Below, piece by piece: positions 8,229-15,517 of a stretch of DNA of 32,272 bases; within the stretch, counting starts at the first letter, position 1, and each line of letters opens with the position of its first letter. The notes under the pieces are model-generated. The model was not told the DNA's origin, searched no databases, and saw only the letters and a program-made list of their open reading frames with translations. Location: assembly GCA_003224815.1 (NCBI GenBank), contig QHZW01000089.1, positions 918 to 33,189 of the forward strand, written 5' to 3'. Origin of the DNA: Acidobacteriota bacterium. GTDB taxonomy: Bacteria; Acidobacteriota; Terriglobia; Terriglobales; Acidobacteriaceae. A program made the position numbers and the translations under genes.

Positions 8229-9338
8229 CTATTGCCCGCTGCTCGTCGCCAACTGTTTTTCTTGAGGAGTCATCTGCCGCCAGAGGACTTGCAAATCGGC
8301 GGATATTCGCGAATTCTGTGGCTCCTGATGCAGTGCCCGCGCAAACCAACGATACGCGGTCGGCAGGTCTCGTCCTACGCAATGCCCCGTCGCATACATG
8401 GTGCCGAGAACGGTTTGCGCCTTTGAATTTCCGTGCGTCGCGGCCGTCCTCAACGACGACTCGGCCCGCTGGCAATTCTGCGGTAGCCCATTCCCGTATA
8501 GATATCGTTCGCCCGCCAGCTCCAAATCCGCATCCGGAGAAGCCGCCGCCGCAGGTGTGGTTGCACCAGCTACCGGTGCCTTCGCCTTCGGCGCAGGTGT
8601 CTTCGGGGCAGGCGTCTTTGTGCGGGTCTTTCCACTCGCAGCCCCGGCCGCAGCCTCAGCCGGAGGCGTTGCCTTCGCTTCCTCGGTCTCCTCCGTCGTC
8701 TTCTCTTCTGAAGTCGCACCGGCGGCTCCTGCTCCCGCAGCCGCCTTGCCTTCTTCGCCCTTTGCAGCCGGCGGCGTCTGTCCGCCCTGTGCCTGGGACT
8801 CCGCTGGTTTGCCTGTCTCCGGAGGCTTCGCATTCTGGTCCGGCGCAGTCGGCAGGACGTCACCCGCCCCAGTCATCGGCTTCTGAGCATTCGTCTGCGG
8901 TTCCTGTGACGGTGCCGGTGCTACTTCCGACGGAGACGCCGTTTGCGCCGGCTTGTTCTCCAAATTGAGCCTATTGAACGGGTACCCGTTGTGCTTCCAC
9001 TGCCAGTATCCGAACCCGCCTATGCCGATCAACAGAATCAATCCGAACACCACCCCCGCATAACTGCGCGGCGGCTCATCCTCATACAGGTAGTGAAATT
9101 CCGTCTTCGGATCTTGCGCCAATCCCAGGAACGACGGCCCGTGCACAGTTTCTGTGCCGTTTCCATTCCCCGCAGGCGCAATGCCGCCAGCGCTTTCAGT
9201 CCTCAAGGGTTCTTTGGTTGCAGCGGCTATCGCAGCCGGAGGGTGCGCAAGCGAAGCTCCGCACATCCCGCAGAATCGGTACTCCGGGCTATTGTCATAT
9301 CCGCAATGGGTGCAGCGGACGTACACGGATTCAAGCAT
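8229..9338 (-). CDS. Zinc-ribbon, single-TM, Sel1-like repeat protein
   Basis: A 369-aa protein. It opens with a zinc ribbon (CTHC at residues 9-12 and CGMC at 23-26). A single transmembrane helix lies near residues 93-113 (VVFGLILLIGIGGFGYW). A long Ala/Pro/Glu/Lys-rich linker (about 120-265) follows, then a C-terminal globular part with Sel1/TPR-like helices (ERYLYGNGLPQNCQRAESSL, HGNSKAQTVLGTMYATG, AYRWFARALHQEP). This architecture places the zinc ribbon in the cytoplasm and the Sel1-like domain outside, linked by a flexible spacer that could cross the periplasm. Function is unknown; such proteins usually act as scaffolds. The low-complexity linker produces long spurious ORFs on the opposite strand. 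Confidence 0.85.
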   Translation of the reverse strand: MLESVYVRCTHCGYDNSPEYRFCGMCGASLAHPPAAIAAATKEPLRTESAGGIAPAGNGNGTETVHGPSFLGLAQDPKTEFHYLYEDEPPRSYAGVVFGLILLIGIGGFGYWQWKHNGYPFNRLNLENKPAQTASPSEVAPAPSQEPQTNAQKPMTGAGDVLPTAPDQNAKPPETGKPAESQAQGGQTPPAAKGEEGKAAAGAGAAGATSEEKTTEETEEAKATPPAEAAAGAASGKTRTKTPAPKTPAPKAKAPVAGATTPAAAASPDADLELAGERYLYGNGLPQNCQRAESSLRTAATHGNSKAQTVLGTMYATGHCVGRDLPTAYRWFARALHQEPQNSRISADLQVLWRQMTPQEKQLATSSGQ

Positions 9339-9551
9339 ATCTCAATATTTGGATGGCAGAAAGGCTGCTGCTGTTGGCCTAAGCTGAAGGGGCGTGGCTC
9401 CCGGTTGGTCTCTGTCCCAGCCTAGAACTGTGAGACATACTTGTGGAGCTCTGCTCCGGCCTCAGAACCGCGATAGGGGCGACCTTTCGGCGCATTTTGG
9501 CGTACCGTCACCCCAGGTGTTGTGATATATACCACATACGAGGTACTTACC

Positions 9552-9716
9552 TTGCAAGGCGAAAACTCCGAACGCTGGCAGGCGCTCTGCGCACAGGCGG
9601 CAGTCGAGCAAGACCCACAGAAACTCATGGAACTCGTCACGGAAATAGCCCGTCTGCTGGACGAGAAGGCGCAACCCTTATCGGAGCGGCAGACGAAGGT
9701 GCAGAAGGCAGGCTAG
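9552..9716 (+). CDS. Helical micro-protein, LCEQAA family, copy A
   Basis: A 54-aa protein read from TTG 9552 with GAGGTACTTACC before it. The start is chosen because copy B has its ATG at the same place after the same GAGGTACT leader. The core SERWQALCAQAAVEQDPQKL then MELVTEIARLLDEKAQ matches copy B nearly residue for residue and looks like two amphipathic helices joined at the EQD turn. No catalytic residues or signal peptide are visible. It points toward copy B tail to tail, 66 bases apart. Function unknown. An upstream in-frame ATG at 9522 would add ten residues, but that stretch looks like promoter (TGTGATATATACC). Confidence 0.65.
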   Translation: MQGENSERWQALCAQAAVEQDPQKLMELVTEIARLLDEKAQPLSERQTKVQKAG

Positions 9717-9782
9717 TTGTTCGGCGTTCCCTGCATTCCGTGCGATGCCAACGACCGTGCCGTCTCGGCGCAAGTTCAATTT

Positions 9783-9950
9783 CTAAGCTGCGCCTTTAGC
9801 TTGCGATTCTTCGCGTGCTGCCAGGCACTTCTCTTTTTCTTCAAGCAAGCGATCGATCTCACGGATCAATTCCATCAGCTTTCTTGGGTCTTGCTCCACC
9901 GCAGCCTGCTCGCAAAGCTTGCGCCAGCGTTCACCAGTTTCGCCCCTCAT
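9783..9950 (-). CDS. Helical micro-protein, LCEQAA family, copy B
   Basis: A 55-aa protein beginning MRGETGERWRKLCEQAAVEQ, continuing DPRKLMELIREIDRLLEEKE and ending in a charged tail to TAG at 9783. It is recognisable only by comparison with copies A and C. GAGGTACTCGGGGC precedes the ATG. Its upstream sequence (TGTGGTATATCTCTG, then TTTGAGGTACT) is related to that of copy A, so the promoter was duplicated with the gene. A and B are thus inverted, convergent paralogs. The product is probably cytoplasmic and helical; function unknown. Confidence 0.65.
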   Translation of the reverse strand: MRGETGERWRKLCEQAAVEQDPRKLMELIREIDRLLEEKEKCLAAREESQAKGAA

Positions 9951-10027
9951 GCCCCGAGTACCTCAAACAGAGATATACCACAGGTTCGCTGCTGCTTTCA
10001 TTTCTTATTAACCGATGCGAGGCATTA

Positions 10028-10055
10028 AAAAACCCGCTGGTTCTGGCCAGCGGGG
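10028..10055 (-). terminator. Rho-independent terminator
   Basis: On the minus strand CCCGCTGG, a 6-nt loop and CCAGCGGG form an 8-bp perfect stem followed by six T residues (plus-strand A run 10028-10033). It lies about 27 bases beyond the stop of the 68-aa minus-strand gene and supports that gene being expressed. Confidence 0.85.
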
Positions 10056-10081
10056 CATGTAAGGAGGTGAGCTAGCTTGGG

Positions 10082-10288
10082 CTAGTCGGCTAGATCTGGA
10101 TCTGCTTGAAGAGCTACGAACAGCTTTTCGATGTGAGGATGAAGATTTGTCCGAGTGATGTGCTGCTGCTCCCTTAGGAATGCGCGCAATTCCTCAGCGG
10201 CACGCTCGACAGCATCGCGATCACACGCATCCCGAACGGCGACGCAAAGTTGCTTCAGTCGAGATTCGTCCATATCGCCATTTATCAT
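10082..10288 (-). CDS. Small helical protein, distant LCEQAA-like (copy E)
   Basis: A 68-aa protein. From the second methionine it reads MDESRLKQLCVAVRDACDRD, then AVERAAEELRAFLREQQ and a C-terminal part TNLHPHIEKLFVALQADPD. The R-x2-QLC...D...L..ELR.FL layout resembles the micro-protein family around it, but identity is low and homology is inferred only. Two start codons compete: ATG 10288 and ATG 10273, neither with a strong ribosome site. It is followed by a clear rho-independent terminator. Function unknown. Confidence 0.55.
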   Translation of the reverse strand: MINGDMDESRLKQLCVAVRDACDRDAVERAAEELRAFLREQQHITRTNLHPHIEKLFVALQADPDLAD

Positions 10289-10833
10289 GCCTGAATGGCG
10301 GCCGTTGTTCGATACAGTACATCCTGTAGGTATGTAGGTTAGGAACTCTGGCTTTCTAAGTGGGTGTTTCTGTCGCTGAAAATAGCTGTGACCCGATATG
10401 TCTTCGCCTCACTTCGTGAAGCGAAGCCTGTCCTGAGCGAGGTCTGATTTGGACGACTCAGCGGTTCCAGCAACTCGCCGTCTTTCGTGCTGTTTTCTAG
10501 CTCTGGCATTTGATGGCGCTTTATTCCCCAATCCCACGTCCACTATTTGCAAACATCCTCGCGACCGAGTCCGCTCCCGTTGCCTCACTTGGCCCAGTGC
10601 TATCGAACGCCGCCGGGAGGGTGCTTTTCTATGGACAAACAGTATTCCCGATTTGAAATGGGGGCTCGGCCGCCGTTACGAAATCAGAACAATTGCTTGA
10701 TCGGACGAGAGAAGAAGGGTTCGTCACCGACCAGACCGGCTCCATCTCCTCGCAAACGACCCGTGCAAGCACATCGCGAACTCACACTGTGATTGTCAAG
10801 TCGTTTACGTCTTGTCACGAAAATGGAACAACG
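10289..10833. other. Mostly non-coding gap in the micro-gene cluster
   Basis: No strong gene. The stretch includes GCGAAGCCTGTCCTGAGCGAG (10421-10441), a common intergenic repeat-like text, and one weak candidate ORF at 10631-10792 annotated separately. Confidence 0.4.
10631..10792 (+). CDS. Possible 53-aa protein
   Basis: The ATG at 10631 follows GGGAGGG with an 11-nt spacer, which is the main support. The product (MDKQYSRFEMGARPPLRNQN and a basic, proline-rich tail) resembles nothing I know and has no secondary-structure pattern. It could easily be a chance ORF. Confidence 0.25.
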   Translation: MDKQYSRFEMGARPPLRNQNNCLIGREKKGSSPTRPAPSPRKRPVQAHRELTL

Positions 10834-11025
10834 CTATCCCGCTTTGGAAAGGTCCTCACCGCCAGCCAGGTCTGCACTCTTACGATCTGAAGGCTGCTCC
10901 AGATGCTGTTCTTTTCCATCCAGCTCGCGACTGATCTCGTTTACCAACTTCAGCAGCTTATCGTGGTCCTGCTCAACCGCAGCCTGCTCGCATAACTGAA
11001 CCCAGTGCTCTTGATGGTCTTTCAT
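10834..11025 (-). CDS. Helical micro-protein, LCEQAA family, copy C
   Basis: A 63-aa protein, MKDHQEHWVQLCEQAAVEQD then HDKLLKLVNEISRELDGKEQ and a polar tail ending SKAG. Copy A also ends KAG. The central 30 residues align without gaps to copies A and B. The leader TACGAGGTTTTT before ATG 11025 shares TACGAGGT with the leader of copy A. It lies 24 bases after the stop of the 50-aa gene on the same strand, so the two probably form an operon. Two predicted helices, no export signal. Function unknown. Confidence 0.7.
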   Translation of the reverse strand: MKDHQEHWVQLCEQAAVEQDHDKLLKLVNEISRELDGKEQHLEQPSDRKSADLAGGEDLSKAG

Positions 11026-11049
11026 AAAAACCTCGTACTTGGAGCAAAT

Positions 11050-11202
11050 TCAAATCCGGTCAACTGTCTTAAGACTCGAATCCGAAGGCACTTCGACCGT
11101 TGCTGTTGCGGGCCGTTTCTCTGCAATTTTCAGTTCTTCCTTGGCGAGCTCCCTCACGACTTTTTCTAATGGAATCTGTTCGAAATGTGTTTTCGTCTTC
11201 AT
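11050..11202 (-). CDS. 50-aa acidobacterial-type small protein (FEQIPLE motif)
   Basis: The translation MKTKTHFEQIPLEKVVRELA followed by KEELKIAEKRPATATVEV ends at TGA 11050-11052. TAGGAG lies about 12 bases before the ATG. Short proteins with an FEQ-I/V-PLE core and a charged helix recur in acidobacterial genomes by my recollection; no function is known. It is the first gene of a two-gene run with copy C of the LCEQAA family. Confidence 0.6.
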   Translation of the reverse strand: MKTKTHFEQIPLEKVVRELAKEELKIAEKRPATATVEVPSDSSLKTVDRI

Positions 11203-11348
11203 AAAGACTTGTACTCCTACGATTCCAACCCTAGCAGTCTGGAACTAATACGGGTCACCTCTTTTAAAAATCGCGCCTTTCTTTAGCCTGGTAAATTGCT
11301 GATTTACGTGGTTATCACGTTGCAAAGAGAGGTTTGAACAGCTGTCGC

Positions 11349-11418
11349 TTGACATGCGCTGTGGTTAGCGTTACGTTAGCGTACCGTTAGTTATATGATT
11401 GAATTACGTTAGGAGGGT
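11349..11418 (+). promoter_or_regulatory. Promoter with 11-bp-phased direct repeats
   Basis: A perfect -35 hexamer TTGACA (11349-11354) stands 17 bp before TACGTT (11372-11377), a modest -10. From 11364 to 11418 the DNA reads as five consecutive 11-mers: GTTAGCGTTAC, GTTAGCGTACC, GTTAGTTATAT, GATTGAATTAC, GTTAGGAGGGT. Four of the five begin GTTAG, in exact 11-bp register, and the last contains the Shine-Dalgarno of the following gene. One-turn spacing puts all copies on the same DNA face, as in cooperative operators or iterons. Confidence 0.6.
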
Positions 11419-11421
11419 TCT

Positions 11422-11700
11422 ATGGCGACGCAGGCAAAAAAAGTGTCCATGAACTTCAGCACCATGTCGCAGGTGGATGTACCGCAAGGGCGAAATGGAA
11501 AACACAAAGACATCGTGACCAAAATTCTTTCAGATCTCGATCAACTCCAGAAAGGTATCGCTCTCAAAATTCCACTGGCAGAACTGGCGGACGGCAAAGA
11601 AAACGTAAGATCAGCTTTGAATCGCGCAACCCGGAAGAGTGGTCGTCGCGTAGCAACCGCAACCGATGCTACGTTTTTGTATGTGTGGAACGAAGGCTGA
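11422..11700 (+). CDS. Conserved hypothetical 92-aa protein
   Basis: A basic protein beginning MATQAKKVSMNFSTMSQVDV with a core GKHKDIVTKILSDLDQLQKG, ALKIPLAELADGKENVRSAL and a C-terminal ATDATFLYVWNEG. The middle reads like a helix-turn-helix-type arrangement (LAELADGKENVRSALNRATRK), which suggests DNA binding, but that is inference. GGAGGGTTCT before ATG 11422 is a strong ribosome site. It is preceded by the phased-repeat promoter and is the only well-supported plus-strand gene in the middle of the cluster. If it binds DNA it is the natural candidate to bind its own repeats. Confidence 0.75.
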   Translation: MATQAKKVSMNFSTMSQVDVPQGRNGKHKDIVTKILSDLDQLQKGIALKIPLAELADGKENVRSALNRATRKSGRRVATATDATFLYVWNEG

Positions 11701-11846
11701 GATATTCCTTCTGGCCGACAGGCCGCCACGGAGAAAACAAGTTTCCAGGAAGTCATCCACGCGAATTCCCACCGCGCACGCCTGCTTTCAAGGCGAACAC
11801 GCCGGTTAGCTTGGCATCGGAGGGCGTTCGGTATTTGGGAACGGAA

Positions 11847-12095
11847 TCACGCAACCTTGCGTGCGGAAGAGATGCCGGCTACAGAGTCCAATGTCGAAAT
11901 GGTGCTTGCCTGCCCGCCCAACGAATCTTTCGCCAGACAGATGTGCTCGTGAAGAGCTGATCGAAGTTCTGGGAGGATACGCTCTAGATCAGCTTCTGTC
12001 CTGGCGGCCACTGCCTCTCGACACAGTTGCTGTATGCGTGCTTCGGTATGCTGGGGCACCTTTGTACGGTATCGGACGAACAAGCCCTTTGACAT
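11847..12095 (-). CDS. Small helical protein, LC-family-like (copy F)
   Basis: An 82-aa protein, MSKGLFVRYRTKVPQHTEAR, then IQQLCREAVAARTEADLERI and LPELRSALHEHICLAKDSL, followed by a serine/alanine-rich tail. The I-x2-LC-x-EA...D-LE-I-x-EL-x-x-L layout parallels copies A-C, with a one- or two-residue length difference in the turn. The ribosome site is weak (GAGCTTCGTGT before ATG). It ends a likely three-gene minus-strand run (12460 to 11847). Function unknown. Confidence 0.6.
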   Translation of the reverse strand: MSKGLFVRYRTKVPQHTEARIQQLCREAVAARTEADLERILPELRSALHEHICLAKDSLGGQASTISTLDSVAGISSARKVA

Positions 12096-12138
12096 ACACG
12101 AAGCTCTGTATCTTTAAAACGGCTATTCCCGAAGGAAA

Positions 12139-12252
12139 CTAATGCTTCAATAGCATGTACGCAAGTCCAAGCACGGAAAGCCCAATCATTGCCAGAAAAA
12201 GAAGATCCAGCCAAATTCCTGGCCGGCCGTGCGTATTGGCATTGTGCGTCAT
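12139..12252 (-). CDS. 37-aa single-TM peptide
   Basis: MTHNANTHGRPGIWLDLLF continues into LAMIGLSVLGLAYMLLKH and TAG. Residues 13-34 are one hydrophobic helix ending in a basic residue. There is no obvious ribosome site. It sits 25 bases after the 60-aa gene and 43 before copy F on the same strand, and this collinear spacing is the main support. It could be a membrane micro-protein of unknown role. Confidence 0.45.
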   Translation of the reverse strand: MTHNANTHGRPGIWLDLLFLAMIGLSVLGLAYMLLKH

Positions 12253-12277
12253 TTCGAATTCACGTCGGCCTGGGAAC

Positions 12278-12460
12278 TTAGGTATTGCCATTCCACCTCT
12301 TGCTAGAGGACGAAAGCTTTGCAGAAGGCGTCACTGGGTACCCATTCTTGAGCTGCTCTTGGGCTGCACGCAGGTCCTTGCAGTATTCACAATTTGGGTC
12401 GGAGCAATAAGGCGAATCGGCTTCCGCCTCACGCGGGGACGGAGTGGCTTGAGACGACAT
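12278..12460 (-). CDS. 60-aa cysteine-motif protein
   Basis: MSSQATPSPREAEADSPY is followed by CSDPNCEYCKDLRAAQEQ and a serine/lysine-rich tail. The C-x4-C-x2-C cluster suggests metal binding, and the helix DLRAAQEQLKNG echoes the charged helices of its neighbours. AAGGGAAAATACA precedes the ATG. It is first in a minus-strand run of three small genes. I recall similar short acidobacterial proteins without assigned function. Confidence 0.6.
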   Translation of the reverse strand: MSSQATPSPREAEADSPYCSDPNCEYCKDLRAAQEQLKNGYPVTPSAKLSSSSKRWNGNT

Positions 12461-12725
12461 TGTATTTTCCCTTGCGAAGGATTAAAGAGCCGGGACACCG
12501 ACGCTCTTTGGGGAGGGTGAAAACGGAGTCCCGGCACTTGTCAACGAGAGCCATTAAAGGCTCATTCCTTTGTTCACGGAAGCGCCAACTAACGTCATCG
12601 CCTTGCGAACGACTGAAACGGCGCGGGGCAGGGCTTCCGTTCGATATCGAATCGAGAAAAACGGTTGAACGTAGATTCTGGTTTGCTAGTTTTCTGCTCA
12701 CGTCTGCGTCGCAGGGAGGAAAATT

Positions 12726-12927
12726 ATGGCAACTCAGCCATTGAAGAATAACGAGCCGGGGCAAGGCCAACCCGTAGACTTAGCCATGCCGACGATGCCA
12801 CCTGGCGCATTCTGGCGAAAGGAGCCGCCGAAGAGGAAGATCCCGAAAAACTCCTGCAGATCGTCAAAACCCTGAGTCTCGCCCCTGAAGAAAAGAAGAA
12901 GAGGAAGCCAAGAAGAAATCCGCATAG
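12726..12927 (+). pseudogene. LCEQAA-related micro-protein, two frameshifts (copy D)
   Basis: GGGAGGAAAATT precedes ATG 12726, a strong start. The first frame gives MATQPLKNNEPGQGQPVDLA. Family-like text then appears one frame over, ATWRILAKGAAEEEDPEKLL then QIVKTLSLAPEEK, with no start of its own and a stop at 12749-12751 upstream in that frame. One missing base near 12785-12790 would join them. A second missing base in the A-rich run near 12890 would give an EEEEAKKKSA ending at TAG 12925-12927. The W-x2-LA...E-DPEKLL-x-IV core matches copies A-C. A true pseudogene or sequence error is possible; in frame the first ORF would give a 49-aa product. Confidence 0.5.
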
Positions 12928-13121
12928 CTTCCTTAAAACTGCGCGCTCTATCCTGCCGAGTGCCGTTCAAAAACCCTGGAAGTTGCTTGGAAATTAGAAA
13001 GAAGTTGAACTAGAAGACGCAAAAACAAGAATCACGAAGGCAAAAAGAAATGCTGCAACAAAAGCCAGAGCTAAAGAAAGTTTTCCTCCGTGATTCCGTG
13101 GTGAATTAGCCTTAAGCGGCC

Positions 13122-13865
13122 TTACGCCTTCACCTCATCGCGCTCCACCACGCCATCCTTGATGTAAATAACGCGATGCGCGTATTCAGCGATGTCGTGC
13201 TCGTGGGTGACCAGCACAATGGTGTTGCCTTCGGAGTGAAGCCGGTCGAACAGTGCCATGATCTCATTTCCCGTCTGTGAATCGAGATTGCCCGTCGGTT
13301 CGTCGGCGAGAATGATCGAAGGCTTATTGACCAGAGCGCGCGCGATCGCAACTCGCTGCCGCTGTCCGCCGGAGAGTTCGTTGGGCTTATGACTCATGCG
13401 CGATTCCATGCCCACGGCTTGCAGCGCTTCCTGCGCGCGCTCACCACGTTCATGCGCCGGTATCCCGGCATAAATGAGCGGCAGTTCCACGTTGTGCAAT
13501 GCGGTCGCACGCGCCAAAAGATTGAACGTCTGGAAAACGAACCCAATTTCTTTGTTTCGTATGTGCGCCAGTTGATCGTCGTCAAGTTCGCTGACCAACT
13601 GCGCATTCAGCCAGTACTGCCCCCGGCTCGGAGAGTCCAGGCAGCCGATCAGGTTCATCAGCGTCGATTTTCCCGACCCGCTTGGTCCCATAATCGCCGC
13701 ATATTCATTCCGCCGAATCGAGAGATTCACGCCCCGCAGCGCATGCACCTGCTGCTCGGAACCCATGTCGTAGGTCTTCCACAGGTCGGAGGTGTGAATC
13801 ATCGCCGACTCTGGTGGGGCCGACACGTGGGGTTGCGAGATATTGATTACTTCGGCAGTCGCCAT
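13122..13865 (-). CDS. ABC transporter ATP-binding protein (LolD/MacB type)
   Basis: A 247-aa ATPase. Walker A is GPSGSGKST (residues 60-68), the Q-loop is VFQTFNLL, the signature is LSGGQ (164-168), Walker B is IILADE (184-189) and the switch histidine is in VTHEHD. The motif LNLIG-type start, [21 protein letters not shown] and the [12 protein letters not shown] stretch place it with the LolD/MacB/FtsE-like exporters that move lipoproteins, peptides or drugs outward. The frame is open to 13901, but ATG 13865 has GCAGGAGAAAAGC, so it is preferred; 20 N-terminal residues before the domain are unusual. No permease lies next to it, so the partner must be encoded elsewhere. Confidence 0.9.
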   Translation of the reverse strand: MATAEVINISQPHVSAPPESAMIHTSDLWKTYDMGSEQQVHALRGVNLSIRRNEYAAIMGPSGSGKSTLMNLIGCLDSPSRGQYWLNAQLVSELDDDQLAHIRNKEIGFVFQTFNLLARATALHNVELPLIYAGIPAHERGERAQEALQAVGMESRMSHKPNELSGGQRQRVAIARALVNKPSIILADEPTGNLDSQTGNEIMALFDRLHSEGNTIVLVTHEHDIAEYAHRVIYIKDGVVERDEVKA

Positions 13866-14189
13866 GCTTTTCTCCTGCTCCGGACGGGGCAACCGGGTCA
13901 CTCCTGTCCCTGGTTACATTGGACGGGCCACGTGGGCATTAGTCACTCGTGAATTCTGGCCGCTGCATCGAGCAACGCACGCTTACCTTCCACTAGGGGT
14001 ACGATGCGGTTCGGTGAAAAGTTCCAGTCCAGAAAGGGGAGTTTCGGGACTGCACTCCGAATTATATCCGCCTCACTGTTAATTTGGATGCATGGAATTA
14101 CAGACACTCGGTAAACCGGTAAGGTTCCCTTAGTGGGCAACCGGTCAAGAAGTCAACCCAACCCCATCGACTGCGCTCACAGCAGGCTG

Positions 14190-14320
14190 TGTCTCGCAAA
14201 AAGCGCGAGACAAGGCCGGGGCAACCGGTGGAAGATTTAATGGAAGATGAGTCGAAAATCCCGACCTCGGTCCCAGAGTCAAAGTCCCCACCCTCCCGCA
14301 AAGAACGCGGGAAGGATGGG
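14190..14320. repeat. Two related hairpin repeats
   Basis: TGTCTCGC (14190-14197), 7-nt loop AAAAAGC and GCGAGACA (14205-14212) form a perfect 8-bp hairpin. About 75 bases on, CCCACCCTCCCGC, loop AAAGAAC and GCGGGAAGGATGGG (14287-14320) form an imperfect 13-bp hairpin. Both share the apex CGC-AAARARC-GCG, as if they belong to one family of dispersed palindromic units. The surrounding 13866-14355 stretch has no gene; it also contains GGGCAACCGG three times (13885, 14136 and 14218 areas). Confidence 0.5.
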
Positions 14321-14355
14321 TCACCCAGTTGAAATTCTTACACCAGCTGGAAGTC

Positions 14356-14607
14356 CTAAATTGGAACGGGTGAGAGTAACTGGCAGTCGCCGTCGGTTTC
14401 GGTTGATGGCTCAGAAACTGCGGCGCCCAGCAGTTCCCAGGCTTCGAGATAAGGTGAGTACTTCTTACTCGCGCGCGCTTCGACTACTACACGATCAGCT
14501 TTGCCTTGCCGCCGGGCGCTCCGCGGTGGGGCGCGGATTTCAAGCGTGCCATCGAACGCGACGTAGCAGTTCACTCCTGAAGCTCCCTCGTGTATATAAT
14601 TTTGCAT
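14356..14607 (-). CDS. Possible small protein divergent from tetR
   Basis: An open frame of 83 codons from ATG 14607; a GTG at 14574 preceded by GAGGGAGCTTCAGGA is a better start. The product (VNCYVAFDGTLEIRAPP, KADRVVVEARASKKYSPYL, EAWELLGAA) has a balanced composition and alternating strands/helix. Nothing recognisable. It overlaps the tetR promoter, and the coding claim rests only on the GTG ribosome site and composition. Confidence 0.35.
   Translation of the reverse strand: MQNYIHEGASGVNCYVAFDGTLEIRAPPRSARRQGKADRVVVEARASKKYSPYLEAWELLGAAVSEPSTETDGDCQLLSPVPI
14595..14600 (+). promoter_or_regulatory. TATAAT -10 close to the tetR start
   Basis: A perfect TATAAT at 14595-14600 ends 12 bases before ATG 14613, and no Shine-Dalgarno lies between. 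A transcript starting about 7 nt downstream would have a leader of only about 5 nt, so tetR may be translated from a nearly leaderless mRNA. The -35 is weak (TTCACT at 14570, spacer 19). Confidence 0.45.
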
Positions 14608-14612
14608 TCCAA

Positions 14613-15200
14613 ATGCCCCGTGAAACCATCGCCGATCCCCGCCAGGAAATTCTGCGCACCGCCGCGCGTCTTTTCCAGCAGCAGGGATACGACGCGACCT
14701 CGATGAACGATGTTGCTGCCGCGCTGAAACTGAGCAAGGGAGGCCTATATCACCACTTTCAGGGCAAGGACGAAATACTTTTTGACCTGATGAACCATGC
14801 CATGGACATCACCGAGCAGCGGGTCATCGCTCCCGTCAAGCTGATTGCCGATCCCGAGAAGCAGCTTCGTACACTGATCCAGCGTCACATCACCGTAGTG
14901 CTCAGCGAGCGCGACCGCGAAATCACGGTGATGCTGCACGAGAACCATCCGCTCTCGCCCGCGTTGCGCAAGCGGATCAACGCCCGCAAAAAAGACTACG
15001 TACATTTTCTCGAGAACCTGATCGCCGAAGTCCAGGCTGCTCGCGGAAAGAAAACGAGTGTCACACCGCGCGCCGCCGCGTTCGCGCTTCTCGGAATGAT
15101 GAATTGGATTTACCAGTGGTACCGCCCTGAGGGCAAGCTCGGCGAAGAAAGTCTGGTTCAGCAGTACACAGAAATTTTCTTTCAGGGAGCGCTCGGATGA
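14613..15200 (+). CDS. TetR family transcriptional regulator
   Basis: A 195-aa repressor-type protein. The N-terminal helix-turn-helix spans ILRTAARLFQQQGYDATSMN and DVAAALKLSKGGLYHHF, the standard TetR DNA-binding core, followed by an all-helical ligand domain with EREITVMLHENHPLSPALR-like text, similar to FadR/AcrR-type TetRs. The frame extends upstream to 14247, but that part is low-quality sequence. ATG 14613 begins exactly where the family begins. The stop overlaps the cupin start (ATGA), so the two are translationally coupled. It probably regulates itself and the cupin gene; the ligand is unknown, with fatty-acyl compounds a common choice in this branch. Confidence 0.9.
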   Translation: MPRETIADPRQEILRTAARLFQQQGYDATSMNDVAAALKLSKGGLYHHFQGKDEILFDLMNHAMDITEQRVIAPVKLIADPEKQLRTLIQRHITVVLSERDREITVMLHENHPLSPALRKRINARKKDYVHFLENLIAEVQAARGKKTSVTPRAAAFALLGMMNWIYQWYRPEGKLGEESLVQQYTEIFFQGALG

Positions 15201-15517
15201 GCGGGTTTTATTCAGTCGAGAAGCTCGTTGCGCGAACCACGCCCGACCGCCGCTACAACGAGTTCCTGCGCGTTCCGACCATGAGCGCCGGAGTTTACGT
15301 TCTGCCTGCAGGCGCAACCGACCGCCAGTCGCCGCACCAGGAAGACGAGATCTACTACGCAGTTCGCGGCAAAGCCGAGATCCGCATCGGCGACATCCAA
15401 CATTCGGTTCAGCCGGGGGACGTGATCTTCGTCGAAGCCCGCGCCGAGCACCGCTTCTTCGATATCGAAGAGGAACTGGTCTTGTTGGTAGTCTTCGCGC
15501 CCGCGGAGAGCAGTTAG
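15197..15517 (+). CDS. Cupin domain protein
   Basis: A 106-aa single-domain cupin. Motif 1 is read in SPHQEDEIYYAVRGKAEIRI (one histidine and glutamates as metal ligands; the first His-x-His is reduced to one His). Motif 2 is PGDVIFVEARAEHRF. It overlaps tetR by four bases and so depends on it for translation. Small cupins next to TetR regulators often act as ligand-binding or isomerase-type partners; no reaction can be assigned. The gene ends against the convergent ChaN-like gene, with the stops overlapping by 4 bp. Confidence 0.85.
   Translation: MSGFYSVEKLVARTTPDRRYNEFLRVPTMSAGVYVLPAGATDRQSPHQEDEIYYAVRGKAEIRIGDIQHSVQPGDVIFVEARAEHRFFDIEEELVLLVVFAPAESS

Noticed and set aside
8183-8968. Long plus-strand ORFs (261 and 162 codons) opposite the zinc-ribbon/Sel1 gene
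   Set aside because: They are antisense to the Ala/Pro/Glu-rich linker; the composition is a mirror artefact of the low-complexity codons, without ribosome sites.
9422-9511. Possible 29-aa minus-strand peptide (TVRQNAPKGRPYRGSEAG...)
   Set aside because: GTG start without a ribosome site and too short to judge; left out.
12548-12563. GAGCC-ATTAAA-GGCTC hairpin as terminator
   Set aside because: Only 5 bp and no T run on either strand; no gene ends there.
14247-14612. Upstream 122-codon extension of tetR
   Set aside because: The family begins at ATG 14613, and the upstream text is Arg/Ser-rich and contains hairpin repeats.
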